Below, piece after piece: positions 34,844 to 46,400 of a stretch of DNA of 64,000 nucleotides. Origin of the DNA: Panopea generosa (lineage: Eukaryota > Mollusca > Bivalvia > Adapedonta > Hiatellidae). The DNA lies in assembly GCA_029582155.1 (NCBI GenBank), contig CM055895.1, positions 22,456,462 to 22,520,461 of the forward strand, given 5' to 3'. The position numbers and the translations under genes were made by a program. How positions within the stretch are numbered: the first letter of the stretch is position 1; every line of letters starts with the position of its first letter. The notes under the pieces were generated by a model, which ran no database searches, was not told the origin of the DNA, and saw only the letters and a list, made by a program, of their open reading frames with translations.

Positions 34844-34853
34844 GTGAAATTAC
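34844..34853. repeat. Target-site duplication of the MULE, left copy
   Basis: GTGAAATTAC, repeated exactly at 40741-40750. Ten bases fits the 8-11 bp duplication of Mutator-like elements. Confidence 0.95.
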
Positions 34854-35465
34854 GGTGGCACGATTTACCCAATACTACCCAATACTACCACATACTACCC
34901 AATACTACCACATACTATTGCAAACTAGCTACAAATACACTTAATTTAAGTGTGTTTGAGTTTATTCTTGCTTTATCTTTAAAAATTGTGTTTGATAAAA
35001 GATTTACCATACATTATTATTGACTTTTTTTTTATTTTATTCGGCAGATAAACGGTTATTCATACGAAATACTTATCAGTGATAATCACTCAATGTGCGT
35101 TGATTCATATCGCATTACATTTGTGTTCCAAAGTAACATATTAAGCTTTAAAAAATAATTTTCGCATGAATAGTATAAATAAGAATTGGATTAAGAAGGC
35201 TATAAATATATAGATGTATCTCCTGTATTTTTTTATTAAAAGCGATATATACCCGGGGAATTTTTCCAAAAAAACACCTTTTTGTTTGCAATGAAATCAT
35301 ATTCTTTTATATTGGCAAAATTTTATATATTTTTTAAATTTTTTTAAAATGTTTTTTTTTATGAAAATAAAATAGGTCGGGGCGGCATAAAAATTAGGGT
35401 GCAGGATGATAAACTAGCAATTGATTTATTATGGCCTTAACGAAAATTCTTATTGATAACCGATG
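34854..35465 (+). repeat. MULE left terminal inverted repeat
   Basis: It begins with GGTGGCACGATTTACCC and short tandem AATACTACC/CATACTACC words, and ends with AATTCTTATTGATAACCGAT. It aligns with the inverse of 39615-40740 except for the extra block in the right arm. Confidence 0.92.
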
Positions 35466-36280
35466 GGTGCGTGCGTTCTTATAATTTCATATTTGATTTC
35501 ATTAATTATTATGATTCCCGCTCTTCAAATTCAATTTACATGAATATGTGCGTGCGTGCGTGCGCGAACGTGTGTGCGAGCGTTCATGCGGATGTGTGCG
35601 TGCGCGTGTCTATTTATTTTTTCTTTAATAACACTTCGTCATTCATATTGCGTTTATGCAAAGTAAGAAGTATTCAACCATGTTAAATTGATCAAGCTTT
35701 TAGGGCTCGCAATTCCTTGTATAATCATAATACATTATATATGCATTTATGTTTATTTGTTGATATACTCAAGTATATATTTGACAAAGTGTTTTATTTA
35801 TATTTGTCCAACCTCAGAAACTAGTAACAAATGCATGTATTTAAATAACGTAATATTTCTAATTTGATAGAATCTAACAAAATATTGATTTATTATCTGA
35901 GTGTCATGTGTTACATTTATTATTTGAATTTGTATGTAATTAGAAACATTAAATGAATTACTGAATTAAGAATTTTGAATCTTTGTTTTGTGAGCAGAAA
36001 AGATACAAAATGGCAAATCACGGATTGTGATATATGATAAAAAAAAAATTAAGGAATATTCCGTCCGAGTATTAATTGTTAAAGATTTTTAGGCGGAGAA
36101 TCGTCAGCATTATACTAAATTCAAAAAGATTGACTTCCATGATTTTTATGACGTTTGAAAAATATTTTGTATAAAAATGTTACCAACCAAAACAAAATAG
36201 TAACAATGATGAAAAAGCTTAGTGTGTGTGAAAGATGGCTGTGTTTGCTTTAATGCTTATTGCACATATACGTTAATAGA

Positions 36281-36680
36281 CCCTTTGAACATTTACAGGG
36301 CACAATTTAAAACAGTCTAAGTATATCAAAGATTGGTAATTATACAAGGTGATGAGAAGTTTGTTTTAAATGCTAATTTGCTAATTGGAAATGAATAACA
36401 CTGGATTATAATTAATCCTTTGAACATTTGCAGGGCACCAATTAGAATAATTGAACTCATTAAAAAAGTATACCAAAGATGGGTAATTACACAAGGTGAT
36501 TAAAAGTTTGTTTTTAATGTGCTAAATGGAACTGAATAACACTGGATTATGATTTGTAAAACAAGTGAATTAACCCTTTGAACATATGCGGGGCACCAAT
36601 TAGAATAATTATACTCACTATTTTTTTATCAACAATGGGTAATTACACAAGGTGATGAGAAGATGGGTAATTACTGCGAT
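36281..36680. repeat. Three internal tandem repeats of the MULE
   Basis: CCTTTGAACATTTACAGGGC, AAAGATTGGTAATTATACAA and AATAACACTGGATTATAATT recur with starts near 36281, 36415 and 36574. They lie just upstream of the PHD-finger frame, where they could be promoter or transposase-binding elements (inference). Confidence 0.8.
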
Positions 36681-36829
36681 TTAGATAGGTATATAATGTT
36701 CCATATCCAAAGACACCTTATTATGAATTATTCATATGCCAACATACACCTGTTATATTTGTGGAACCATTTGGATATTTCTGAGAGTTATAATTTGAAT
36801 ATTAACTACACTTTGTGTTAACAGTGAAT

Positions 36830-37055
36830 ATGTCTAATTTAAGTAAGAACCGCGTGGCTAGATTCCCCTGTGGTGATTGTAGATCAAATTGTGTTCGTGA
36901 TTGTGTTCTATGTTCTAAGTGCAATACCTGGTATCACGGTAAATGCCAATTCATTTCTGACGATGAACTGAAATTGTGGGGTAACATTGATTTAGGATAC
37001 ATTTGTGTGCCATGCCGTACAATGGACGGAAAGGAATTCGATTACTTGATGGGCA

Positions 37056-37107
<52 letters not shown>

Positions 37108-37111
37108 ATAA
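36830..37111 (+). CDS. MULE-encoded PHD-finger protein or N-terminal exon
   Basis: The ATG at 36830 begins MSNLSKNRVARFPCGDC. A canonical C4HC3 PHD finger follows: CGDC, CSKC, TWYHGKC and ICVPC with usual spacing. PHD fingers bind histone tails, often lysine-methylated H3. After about 75 residues the frame enters a (CTGT)n tract giving SVCL repeats and stops. So this is probably an exon of a longer PHD-plus-transposase protein, with the microsatellite in the intron; no clear donor was seen. An acceptor-like TTGTGTTAACAG lies just before the ATG. Confidence 0.7.
37057..37107. repeat. (CTGT)n microsatellite inside the MULE
   Basis: About 12 units of CTGT, the reverse complement of the GACA arrays at 33914 and 34232. 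Confidence 0.95.
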
Positions 37112-37154
37112 ATTTTAAATCGGCTAAAACATCTCTTCCAATACCACACGTCTA

Positions 37155-37315
37155 AATATATATTCACTGACCCCGTATTGCCAAAAGGATATATACATGT
37201 ATATAAACATGCCAAAATAATATATTAAAAAGGAATTTCTTTACTTGGGGATACGCGCCTAGGTTAGACTGAAATAGATTGACTGCTTTTTGGTGACGTA
37301 TTAAATGAGTCGCAG
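37155..37315 (+). repeat. Interspersed repeat family X, copy 2, nested in the MULE
   Basis: TTCACTGACCCCGTATTGCC, CATGCCAAAATAATATATTA, CTTTACTTGGGGATACGCGC and TGGTGACGTATTAAATGA match copy 1 at 33485 in the same order. It lies between the PHD and transposase frames. Confidence 0.75.
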
Positions 37316-37335
37316 AAGTGCATTTCAATTTATAA

Positions 37336-38913
37336 ATGTTTTTCAGTAGAAATACAGTGATTTTTTTTTATATAAAATACATGATTGTATGGAGGGTGTA
37401 TACCCCCCCCCCCCCCCCCCCCCCCAAATTTGGCAATCGTAGGTTTTTCTTCTACACATTTACCCTGAACTCAAGTAGCATGATGTTTGAGTATATTATA
37501 TTGTCGCCCAGTGTTTGGTCGTTTTTTTCTTTGTTGTTAAATCTATATCGTAATTTTACGCGAAACAGTTTGTTATGGCGGCACCAACCACATGGGAATT
37601 CTAAGTCAGCGAAAGGATACAAACGAACGAACCCAAAGATTTTAAACGAGGGGTTGAAATTGATTGGCAACAAAAAGGCGACAGATGTGGTGACCGATAT
37701 GGCACTCGAAGATACTATAAATGCACCAAGATCAAGCCGCCAACTGCAAGACAAAATATATCGTGAAAAACGTAAAGTCAGTAAGCAACCAACCAACCAC
37801 AACGTCGCGGATGAAGTTTTAACTGTAATGGGCCAAATCCACGACCACCCATATGTGCAAGAAATGGTCCTTACAAAAGGAAAACAACCGGTTACAATTT
37901 TATATAGTGAGGACCAAATGTCCGATTTTAGGAGGAACTGTGCAGGTTACAATAGTAGTGTTATTGGGGTAGATCGTACGTTTAATTTAGGGACGGTGTT
38001 TGTTACAACAATGACATATAAAAATAGAGGTGTTACAAGTAGGAAAACAGGACAATATCCTGTATTTTTAGGTCCTGTATGCTTGCACTGGGACGCGGAG
38101 CAATCAACATACCACAAATTCTTTTCGCATGTAAAAGACAAAATAGGTAGTAATGTTACAATAGGAACAGACGACGAGAAAGCCATGAGAAATGCTCTCA
38201 AGAGTAATTTTTCGAATGCGCAGTTTGTACTCTGTACAAAACATCTAAAGGATAATATTAGACACAACATGCAGAAACATGGCTGTGAAGAGAAAGACAG
38301 GCAAAAGATTTTAACTTTAATTTTCAGTGAAAATGATGGTCTAGTGCATAGTGACAATGATTGGGATTTTGAACAGAGGGAAGACGACCTGTCCGTTTAC
38401 TTTGATAAATACCCAAAATTTAAACTTTATTATGATAAATATCTAGTCACAAAATTAAAGGAATTTGTATATATTCCTTTAAGAGAAAGACACATTACGA
38501 AATTGTGGACTAACAATAATGCAGAGTCGATTAACAACAGACTAAAACAAGTAGCTGAATGGAAACAACATCCGATCCCTGAGCTTGTGGACCGTCTACA
38601 GACTGTCTCCAAAGCTCAGAGGTTGGATTTGCGACGGGCACTGTATGGTTGTGGGAATTACGAGCTTCACAGATCTATGGCACCTTTTTTGATTGATGAA
38701 AACATTTGGGAGGGGAAAACAAAAGACGAAAAACTAAGTCATTTCAAAAAGTTTCTTAAAACAACTGTAGTATCTGATTTTCAAAATTCCAAATTTGTTC
38801 ATGCTATTGGGGGCACCTTCAAAATTTGTAAACCAAAAAGCAGTGCCGGTCGCAAACCTGGACAAAGAAAAAGACCTAAAGCAGAAAGGGCATCTGAAAT
38901 AAAACACCGTTGA
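37336..38913 (+). CDS. MULE transposase
   Basis: The open frame is 525 codons, but the first 75 or so cross poly-C and intron-like sequence. Plausible coding starts near 37566 after an acceptor-like ACGCGAAACAG (HQPHGNSKSAKGYKRTNPK). The catalytic domain is of MULE type with a DDE triad: D213 in GVDRTFNLG, D279 in TIGTDDEKAM, and E397 in TNNNAESINNRLK. A CxxH motif (C300, H303 in VLCTKHLKDN) follows the second D, as is typical of Mutator transposases. The C-terminal end is rich in Lys and Arg (GRKPGQRKRPKAE), suiting DNA binding or nuclear import. No stop or shift lies in the domain. The enzyme would cut and paste elements with the 0.6-kb TIRs. Start codon uncertain. Confidence 0.9.
   Translation: MFFSRNTVIFFYIKYMIVWRVYTPPPPPPPKFGNRRFFFYTFTLNSSSMMFEYIILSPSVWSFFSLLLNLYRNFTRNSLLWRHQPHGNSKSAKGYKRTNPKILNEGLKLIGNKKATDVVTDMALEDTINAPRSSRQLQDKIYREKRKVSKQPTNHNVADEVLTVMGQIHDHPYVQEMVLTKGKQPVTILYSEDQMSDFRRNCAGYNSSVIGVDRTFNLGTVFVTTMTYKNRGVTSRKTGQYPVFLGPVCLHWDAEQSTYHKFFSHVKDKIGSNVTIGTDDEKAMRNALKSNFSNAQFVLCTKHLKDNIRHNMQKHGCEEKDRQKILTLIFSENDGLVHSDNDWDFEQREDDLSVYFDKYPKFKLYYDKYLVTKLKEFVYIPLRERHITKLWTNNNAESINNRLKQVAEWKQHPIPELVDRLQTVSKAQRLDLRRALYGCGNYELHRSMAPFLIDENIWEGKTKDEKLSHFKKFLKTTVVSDFQNSKFVHAIGGTFKICKPKSSAGRKPGQRKRPKAERASEIKHR
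37401..37425. repeat. Poly-C tract in the MULE intron region
   Basis: About 25 C residues; accounts for the proline run in the extended open frame, so that part is unlikely to be translated. Confidence 0.9.
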
Positions 38914-39614
38914 TTTTTCTGCTTTTTATGTTTTTCTACATGAACGGAAATACATCTTCCTTAATTCAATTCAATGCTTATAGCTTACACAGATGATAAT
39001 TGATTTCTTAAAATATTTTTTTATTTTGATAAGCACTTCTTTCGTCATTCCTGTGCAGTTTTCATAAGTTTCCTTTAGTACATTTTTAGAGCACGGTGTT
39101 TCCATAGTTACAGGTGCATTTAGCTCAGGATTAACAACTATAGCTCAAATTTTACCAACTATAAAAATGTATATATAGGTATAAAAGTTTGTTAATTAAC
39201 AAACACTGTGTACATTATGACTTATAACTGTTTTTTTGATGTTTTAAAAGCTGTATACTTTTACGAGAGACAACATAATTTTCCCAATTCTCTTGTAACT
39301 CTTTTGAGAGTGACATGGTATATTGTATGACGTCTGTGATTTTATGTTATTGTAAATTGTATATACATTGGTGAGACTGATAATAAACGACTTAATATAT
39401 AGTTTGTACAATTGATAGATTGTCAAGAATAATTTATTGTGATCCATTTCAGACCATTGTGCTGTTATTTGCGTCATTTTTGGATAATATAAATTATTTT
39501 GACAACATTCTATGAAATTTTAAGATATCAACCTAATTACGGTTCATATCTATTTGCAACATAATTCTCAAAAGTAGTCGCTCTACTCTCTGTCTACACC
39601 ACCTAAGTTTGTAC

Positions 39615-40740
39615 ATCGGTTATCAATAAGAATTTAAGACAATTTCGTTAAGGTTGTAAAAAATCAATTGCTATATTACCATCCCGCCCACTAATTTCCA
39701 TGCCACCCCGACCAATTTTATTTCCATGAAAAAAAAACAACAAAACACTTCAAAAAAATAAAAAAAAATAAAAAAATATTACCCCCCCCCCCCCCCCTCC
39801 CCGTTTTTAAGAAGAAAGGAATAATCTGGCAATCAATTTATAATGGCTAATGTGGGTAATTATTATATCTTTAACATTCAATTTTGACCAGATTTCAGAA
39901 CAGTAATTAAGAATTAACTAACTAACATGTTTAGTAATTTACAGTTTCGTTTGTTTAAAAATTGATAATGACTAGTAATATAAAGGATTTAGACGTTGAC
40001 GCGTGCATGCGTGCGGGTGTGGTATGTTTAAACAAAAATACAGTTTTATAATGTTTTATTGGTTTCTTGTGTCTTCTTTATATATATATATTATATACAT
40101 GTACCATTGAACATACATGACAAAAGCACAAATAAATTATGATTGCATATTCCAAGTATTATGTTTTTTCCTTTTCTTGCCATGATTATTGTCATTTTCA
40201 GATGCATCATCATTCATAAAACGATAAAGTTCATAAATTCACAAAACGGAGGGTACCATCCATAGGCAATGTTTGTTTTCAGTATTTTGCCAATATAAAA
40301 CAATATGATTTCATTACAAACAAATTTTTTTTTTTTTAAAAATTCCCGGGTATATATCGCTTTTAATACAAAATACAGGAGATACATCTTTATATTTGTA
40401 GCCTTCTTAATCCCATTCTTATTTATACTATTCATGCGAAAATGTTTAACACAAATGTAATGCGATATGAATCAACGCACATTGAGTGATTATCACTGAT
40501 AAGTATTTCGTATGAATAACCGTTTATCTGCCGAATAAAATAAAAAAAATGTCAATAATAATGTATGTTAAATCTTTTATCAAAGACAATTTTTAAAGAT
40601 AAAGCAAGAATAAACATAAACACACTTAAATTAAGTGTATTTATAGCTGGTTTGCGATAGTATGTGGTAGTATTGGGTAGTATGTGGTAGTATTGGGTAG
40701 TATTGGTAGTATTGGGTAGTATTGGGTAAATCGTGCCGCC
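39615..40740 (-). repeat. MULE right terminal inverted repeat with extra block
   Basis: Its inverse starts GGCGGCACGATTTACCC and follows the left arm closely to about 40283. Homology resumes near 39727 (GGTCGGGGTGGCAT) and ends at the inverse of CATCGGTTATCAATAAG. The intervening block starts with poly-C at 39783. Confidence 0.9.
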
Positions 40741-40750
40741 GTGAAATTAC
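40741..40750. repeat. Target-site duplication of the MULE, right copy
   Basis: GTGAAATTAC, identical to 34844-34853. Confidence 0.95.
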
Positions 40751-41610
40751 TGACGAACAGGATAAGATGATTATCAATACATGCTGGTCACCTATTACCG
40801 CGAGTCTAAAAAATAGTCAGCCATGTAAATAATGGCATCAATAATAAACAGTAATAAAGATACTTAAGTGTGCTGAGTAATAAACAGTTGCCGGAACAAA
40901 ATATAAACAAATGCCGACACTAACGGAAGTTGGAGGTTTGCGCATGGCACATCATATTAAATTCTGAAATGTACAAGCTCGTGAAACCAAAGCTGTGCAC
41001 TGCCACGTATCTAGGTGCTTGGCACTGTGTTACACGGCATCTAGTGCCAGTGTGATTCTTTAGCACAGACAAAGGTGCTAAATGTTTTTCAGAAGCAGGA
41101 CAATTATACTATAGTTGATTCTTGAAGATTATTGTAGATTATGTAGAGTTGGTCGATGTTGGTTAATATTCCCGATGATTTGTAAAAGCAAGCTGGTATA
41201 TGTTGATGTTGGTTCCTGTTGCTAGAAGATTATTGAAGATGGGGGTTGCTGTTTAAGTATGTCACCATGATAATAACTGCTGTAACTTTCAGTGGCTCAT
41301 CTTGAAGTTTTATAACTGCTGTATAAGTTTGGTTAAAATCTGTTAAAAAATGAAACTTCTTTCGCATATATCAAATGAAGCACATTCAGAAAATTTAAGA
41401 AGCAAATAGCTCAGATAGTAATATGACCAGACATAATCACTTCAGCAGCACTGCGGAGATTTTGATGCATTAAGAGCATGGCACATTAGCTCCACTGTCC
41501 TTCTCTGTCTTGCTTCAGGACTCACACCACTGTTATCTCCCTTGAGTAGATGAAGGAGGTAGAAATAAAACTTTATTCTATTTTTCTCCTTTTTTCTTGG
41601 GCTTTGTACT
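40751..41610. other. Spacer right of the MULE
   Basis: Contains repeated words of the GATTATTGTAGATT and GTTGATGTTGGTTCC kind near 41125-41230 but no recognisable gene or element. Confidence 0.45.
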
Positions 41611-41614
41611 GCAG

Positions 41615-42400
41615 TGATTTATATTTTTTTTATTTGATTTATTTGTGATAATATATATGTCATAAATACAAAGATACATCAAGCACATTAACATACAATA
41701 ATACAGAAGCAATAACATGTATTTTAAATAATATATTAAACTAGTTAACTATCTAATATAATATATATCAGCTATCACAGATTAATATTTTATCTTGTTA
41801 CACAATAATAATTTTGAGACATATATATTTCACAGGATAACCCATAGAGTTTTACAACTTATTTCCAATTGGGTCCTTTTTTAAAAATAATGTCATGGAT
41901 AAAAATACTAGTATTTATTGCAAAACTTATGAAATTATACTTTTGTTATTTATCAAGTATGTTTAAAATATGTATCACAGCTATAAATCCACATTAATAA
42001 CAATAAAAAAGTTTATAAAAAAATAAATTCACATTCCTCTAGTTTTCCATTTGCACTAATAGATCTTTCTTCACTTCTTTTTTAAATTGATGTTTTTTTT
42101 CTAATTTCCTTAAAAGTATAGCATAATTGATTCCATTCCAAAATGCCATTATAAAATAAAGTTGATGTTGTAAAACTATTAACACATGGCACAATCAAAT
42201 TAAAAGTATTTCCTCCAGTTGCATGATGATGTGAATTGGACATCTTTGTAAAATTTTCTTGAAGATAAGATGGACATGAATTGTTAAAAATCTTTTGAAC
42301 TTGATTCAATCTTAATTTTTTTTTCTATTTCACTATCATCAGTTGAATGATCAGTATTTTAGAAATCACCACTGAAAATGTTGATGTTGATACCAGCTTT
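41615..42400 (-). mobile_element. LINE 3' fragment
   Basis: A minus-strand frame (42082-42309) reads FNNSCPSYLQENFTKMSN, then ATGGNTFNLIVPCVNSFTTS and LFYNGILEWNQL. This is the order of the C-terminal block of many non-LTR retrotransposon proteins (a P.YL.E.F, R/G..N..VP, F...WN.L pattern). AT-rich 3' UTR-like sequence follows towards 41615. The rest of the element is missing. Confidence 0.65.
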
Positions 42401-43334
42401 CTGGACAATTCTGTGTCATTTCAGAATTGTTAGTTCAAACCGCATCATGGGCGAATAGTTATATTATTACTCTGGAAATTGATCTCACAAAAGCATTGAA
42501 TTTAAAAAAAAACCTGGTCAACGTATGCTTTTCTTCCTTTATAATAGTGGTGTGAGACGTTAAGATGAACTTTTACCAGACATACAAGTGACTTATGCAA
42601 TAAGTTGTTAACATTCAGTGAAATCTTATATGGGCAGGGTATTACTTAGCTGGAGTTTTCTATATTGACAGATTTTTTATACAGTGTTTATTTATAAATA
42701 TGACTTTCTAGCCTAAAACCTTATCTATAAAATGTTCTTAAACTTCAGAGGAAGCCCAGACTTGGTAGCGTGTTGCTGGGTTAATCTGTGCACCTAGCTT
42801 TCAAGACCCAGTTTAACTAGTTTAAACAAGGTAAGTGACATACCTATCCGAACAGTAATAATTCCTCTTTTATTGGTTACTAGTGTTTTCAAATAAATTA
42901 TTATTCAGCAAAATATATAATTAGTTTTGAAGACATTTGCTCTGTATTCTAGATCCGCAATTGTTAATCTAATAGTATGCACATGTTTAAAAAAATTCAG
43001 TACTTTCACAACAGTAAGTACTGGCATTCGTAAAACTAAGATGTATAAAAACAGTTTATAAGTATTCAAAGCAAATTGTTTGTATTCTGAATGTTTGTTA
43101 AATATTAATAATATTTTTTTTATTTTTTTGAGAAAATGAAATGCTATAAAGAGAGTACCATAAGTTCTTAATTTCATTTTTTCATATTTCATGACTCTAA
43201 AACATGTGAATAAATGAGAATGTAAATGTTTGAATTGGTCATACACATATTTTATTTATTACCGGTACATACTAAATGACTTATATTATCTCAATAGTCT
43301 GTCAATATCACCTGGTCAGTGAGCTGTAAGTGCA

Positions 43335-43481
43335 ATGGCGGATGACTCAGAGAAGTACACCAGTAGGATTATGGATCATCTTGTGGAGATGGAGGAGGTG
43401 GCAGAAGACATACTCACAGACAGACAGACAGGAGATTATAGACCTTGACCGTAAACGACAGAAAACTAGGGAGGCACAGAG
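43335..43481 (+). CDS. PDRG1: PDRG1 exon 1, with extra GACA unit
   Basis: The ATG at 43335 begins MADDSEKYTSRIMDHLVEME. At about 43418-43433 the sequence reads ACAGACAGACAGACAGGAG. The upstream frame gives DILTDRQTGDYRP and stop; the downstream frame gives RQEIIDLDRKRQKTREAQ and leads to the donor GTACAT. Removing four bases restores alignment with human PDRG1 at equal length. Confidence 0.85.
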
Positions 43482-46400
43482 GTACATAGTCATGATCAAT
43501 TTAAATTATACAATAATAAGTATCTAAAACACTTACTATTCAGGGACTCATTCACTAACCTTCGTAAGTCTTAAGAATTTGGTACAAACAGATTGTGACA
43601 TCTAGGAACGTTTCATTTGCACAGTAGTTTTGCAAATTTTAGAAAGAATAATTTTTATAAGGCTTGCAAAAAATATACACACAAAATGACTTCAAATTTT
43701 ACACTAAGAAATGTTTAAACCTACCAATGTTGGTGAAATGGGCCTCTGTTACTGAGAGGCAATCGGGGTTAAGCCTGAGATGGAACCTACAACATCTGAC
43801 TTGAGCAGCCAACACTGTTTTCACTGCACTACCACCCTGCATACATGGTAGTTATTTAACCACAAGAATTGTAATAAATTCTGCAACATGTCTGATAGAA
43901 ACACAACCACAACTTTGGTCTAGTTGGTCTCACATGTGGAAGGTTGTGGGTTTGATCCTCGGCAGGGTCATACTAAAGACTTGAAAAATGGTACTAGTAT
44001 CTTCCTCGCTTGGCCTCAGCTATAAGAGGATAGTTCTACGTCTGGTTGGCCCGGTGTCAGTATAATGTGGCTGGGTGGGGTATCGTACCATGTGTCTGTG
44101 GCATGATACTTCAGTGTGGCAGCGCTAAAAATACTGTCTCAAATAGACATCATCATGATATACCTGAAAAATTGCTGAAAGCCACGCTAAACCCCATACA
44201 ACAACAGCTGATCAGAACAGTACTGTGCGAGATATTATGGCCTTTGAATAGTCAAAATTCACACAATTAGCACAGTTTTTCTGTCATTGTCTCCATGTTC
44301 ATTGTGCAAAGTACTTTTCCACATAGTTTTTTTGCACCAGTTTTGCCTGTCTGGCCCTCTTGTTACCTAGTTATATAAAAATTTACAAATGTGTTTTCCA
44401 GTCTGTATATTTTCAAGTTGTTTCTAAAATATCCTTGGAAACTGTTAAAACAAAAAATAGTTACATACAATTATCATCATGCAGGGCTGTCTGTAAAAAC
44501 TACAGCTAGCTATTCTGTTTTTTTCTTGTCCATCATCAATTTATTTAAAAAAGTAATTATGAATGGGGTTTAACGCCATTTTTAACACATTTAAGGTTAC
44601 ATATATAGCATATCCAGTGTAATTAGTGAAGGAAGACCTCAGACTGAGTAACTGGCAAACTTTCTCGCATAAAGTGTTTGGAGTGAGCAGGATTCAAACC
44701 TACAACCTTAGTGATGAGAGGTAAGTGATCTTGGCCACGGAGAACCCCCAATTTATTTTAAAAACCTTAAAATGGCAAGAAGCCTTGACTTTTAATATGG
44801 ATAAAATTACAGATATATTCTGAATCCTACACACGGTAACACAAAAAGTATCCATGCCACAGGAACCCCCAGCATACTCACTCACTATACCCCTTCGATT
44901 ATATAGCCACATACTGATTTAGAACTGCCATTTGTTAGATTTTACTGACAGCCATGTTTTCTGTAAAAGATTTGAAGGGTTTTGTCTTATTTGTTCAAGA
45001 GTAATTTTACAAGGTTTTTAAATGGTCAGGCACAGGTTATTTTTCAGTACCATATGTTCAGAATACTCTTATTGTATTTTATAATTAATGCATGATATCA
45101 GTTTACCATGCACATATCTGCAGAAGAAATAATACATTTTGACAGTCATCAAGGACTTGCAGTCATGTATTTATAATTGATAATTCCGGTCCTTCTCAAT
45201 TAAAAATCTATTTTTGCAGAGTTGTGATGAAAGACAAGAAATCAACCAAGCAGTGGGTTTGTTTTGGAAACATGTTTCTGAAATTGCCAAGTAGGAAAAC
45301 TCAACAGATTCTTGATAAAGGTTTGTTTGATAATTGTAAAAGCACCCTTGGCAACTTAAACAACAGGTGGTGCAGTCGTTATACAAAGTTGTAGTTCATC
45401 TATACTGGTTTCACTATGTCAGTCCATCTGGTATTCATTCTTTACTGCACAGATCTTTTTCAAAGTTTCCATTAATAGCCGGGCCCGATTAGCTCAGTCG
45501 GTTACGCGTCTGACTATCAATCCAGGGGTTGTGAGTTGGAATCCCCCGCCCGGCAACAGTCTCCGTGATGATTGATGTACGATATTGTGTCTCATTATCA
45601 TTCTTCTCTCACCACTGATTCAAGTGGGAAAGTTATAAGTTACTTTCGGAGATGGGGTGTGCTAGAGTACTGGTTAATCTTATCTTCAATCAATCCATTA
45701 ATAGTTTGTTGAGGAATGTTGAAATCATTTGTTCACTGAGGGATGGTAACATAATTAAGCACTAAGTATCATCTTGACATGACGATGTATAACATGCAAG
45801 ACCCAGCCCTATAGCTTTAAATATATAAACCGATGAAAATAAATTTGTTGTACTTTTTAGCTCGCCGGGATGAAGTCCAAGGAGAGCTATTGTCATGACC
45901 CCGGCGTCGCCGTTGGCATCATCTGCAGACACCCAGGTTAAACTTTTGCGTTTCAGTTTAACATATCTATGCAACCACTCATTGGATGTGAATGAAATTT
46001 TGCAAGTGTGTTCACCATCATCAATGGAACAAACAGAGACAAGAACCATAACTCTGGATTGCATTTTGGCACAGTAATGGCCCTTTTTGGACTTAGACAC
46101 CCAGAGGCGTGCTTTGTTGGTCTTCTGACAACTTTTGTTATCATATTTGACCACAAATATAATACCTTTCAACTGTTTACAAGAGTTATGTCCCTTTCCA
46201 AATTAGAAACGAAATCAAGCGTCTGCACATATATTGGGGGTTCACATTTCATTTTTGCATTGTGCAGATAGGCAATTTTGATAAATTATCGAAATTGCCA
46301 TATGATTTATCCCTTTAATGCACAGAACTCTTTCAAACTTCCCATGGTCATTGTCTATAAATGTATAATTACTGAAAACAACTGTTTCAATTGTGGGGGG

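Larger units (their letters stand above)
34854..40740 (+). mobile_element. Full-length Mutator-like (MULE) DNA transposon, 5,887 bp
   Basis: Both ends carry GGTGGCACGATTTACCC (one mismatch between the ends), inside a perfect 10-bp target duplication. The terminal inverted repeats run about 0.6 kb (34854-35465 and 39615-40740). The right arm holds about 550 bp that the left arm lacks (about 39730-40283, starting with poly-C). Inside, on the plus strand, are three copies of a roughly 130-160 bp repeat, a PHD-finger frame and an open MULE transposase frame. A copy of repeat family X and a (CTGT)n tract lie between the two frames. Perfect target duplication and an open transposase point to a recent insertion. 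Confidence 0.93.

Noticed and set aside
43330-43527. 65-codon frame starting QWRMTQRSTPVG across PDRG1 exon 1
   Set aside because: Its first half is out of frame with the conserved MADDSEKYTSRIMDHL start and its end runs into the intron. Only the EIIDLDRKRQKTREAQ part is real, belonging to PDRG1.
45478-45560. Possible functional tRNA gene with a GCCGGGC/GCCCGGC stem
   Set aside because: The B box is diverged (GAGTTGGAATC), the stem does not sit at the right distance from the D arm, and a typical SINE body follows.
45762-46271. Several overlapping frames of 60-136 codons on both strands
   Set aside because: They lie inside an interspersed repeat within PDRG1 intron 2, part of which recurs at 9430.
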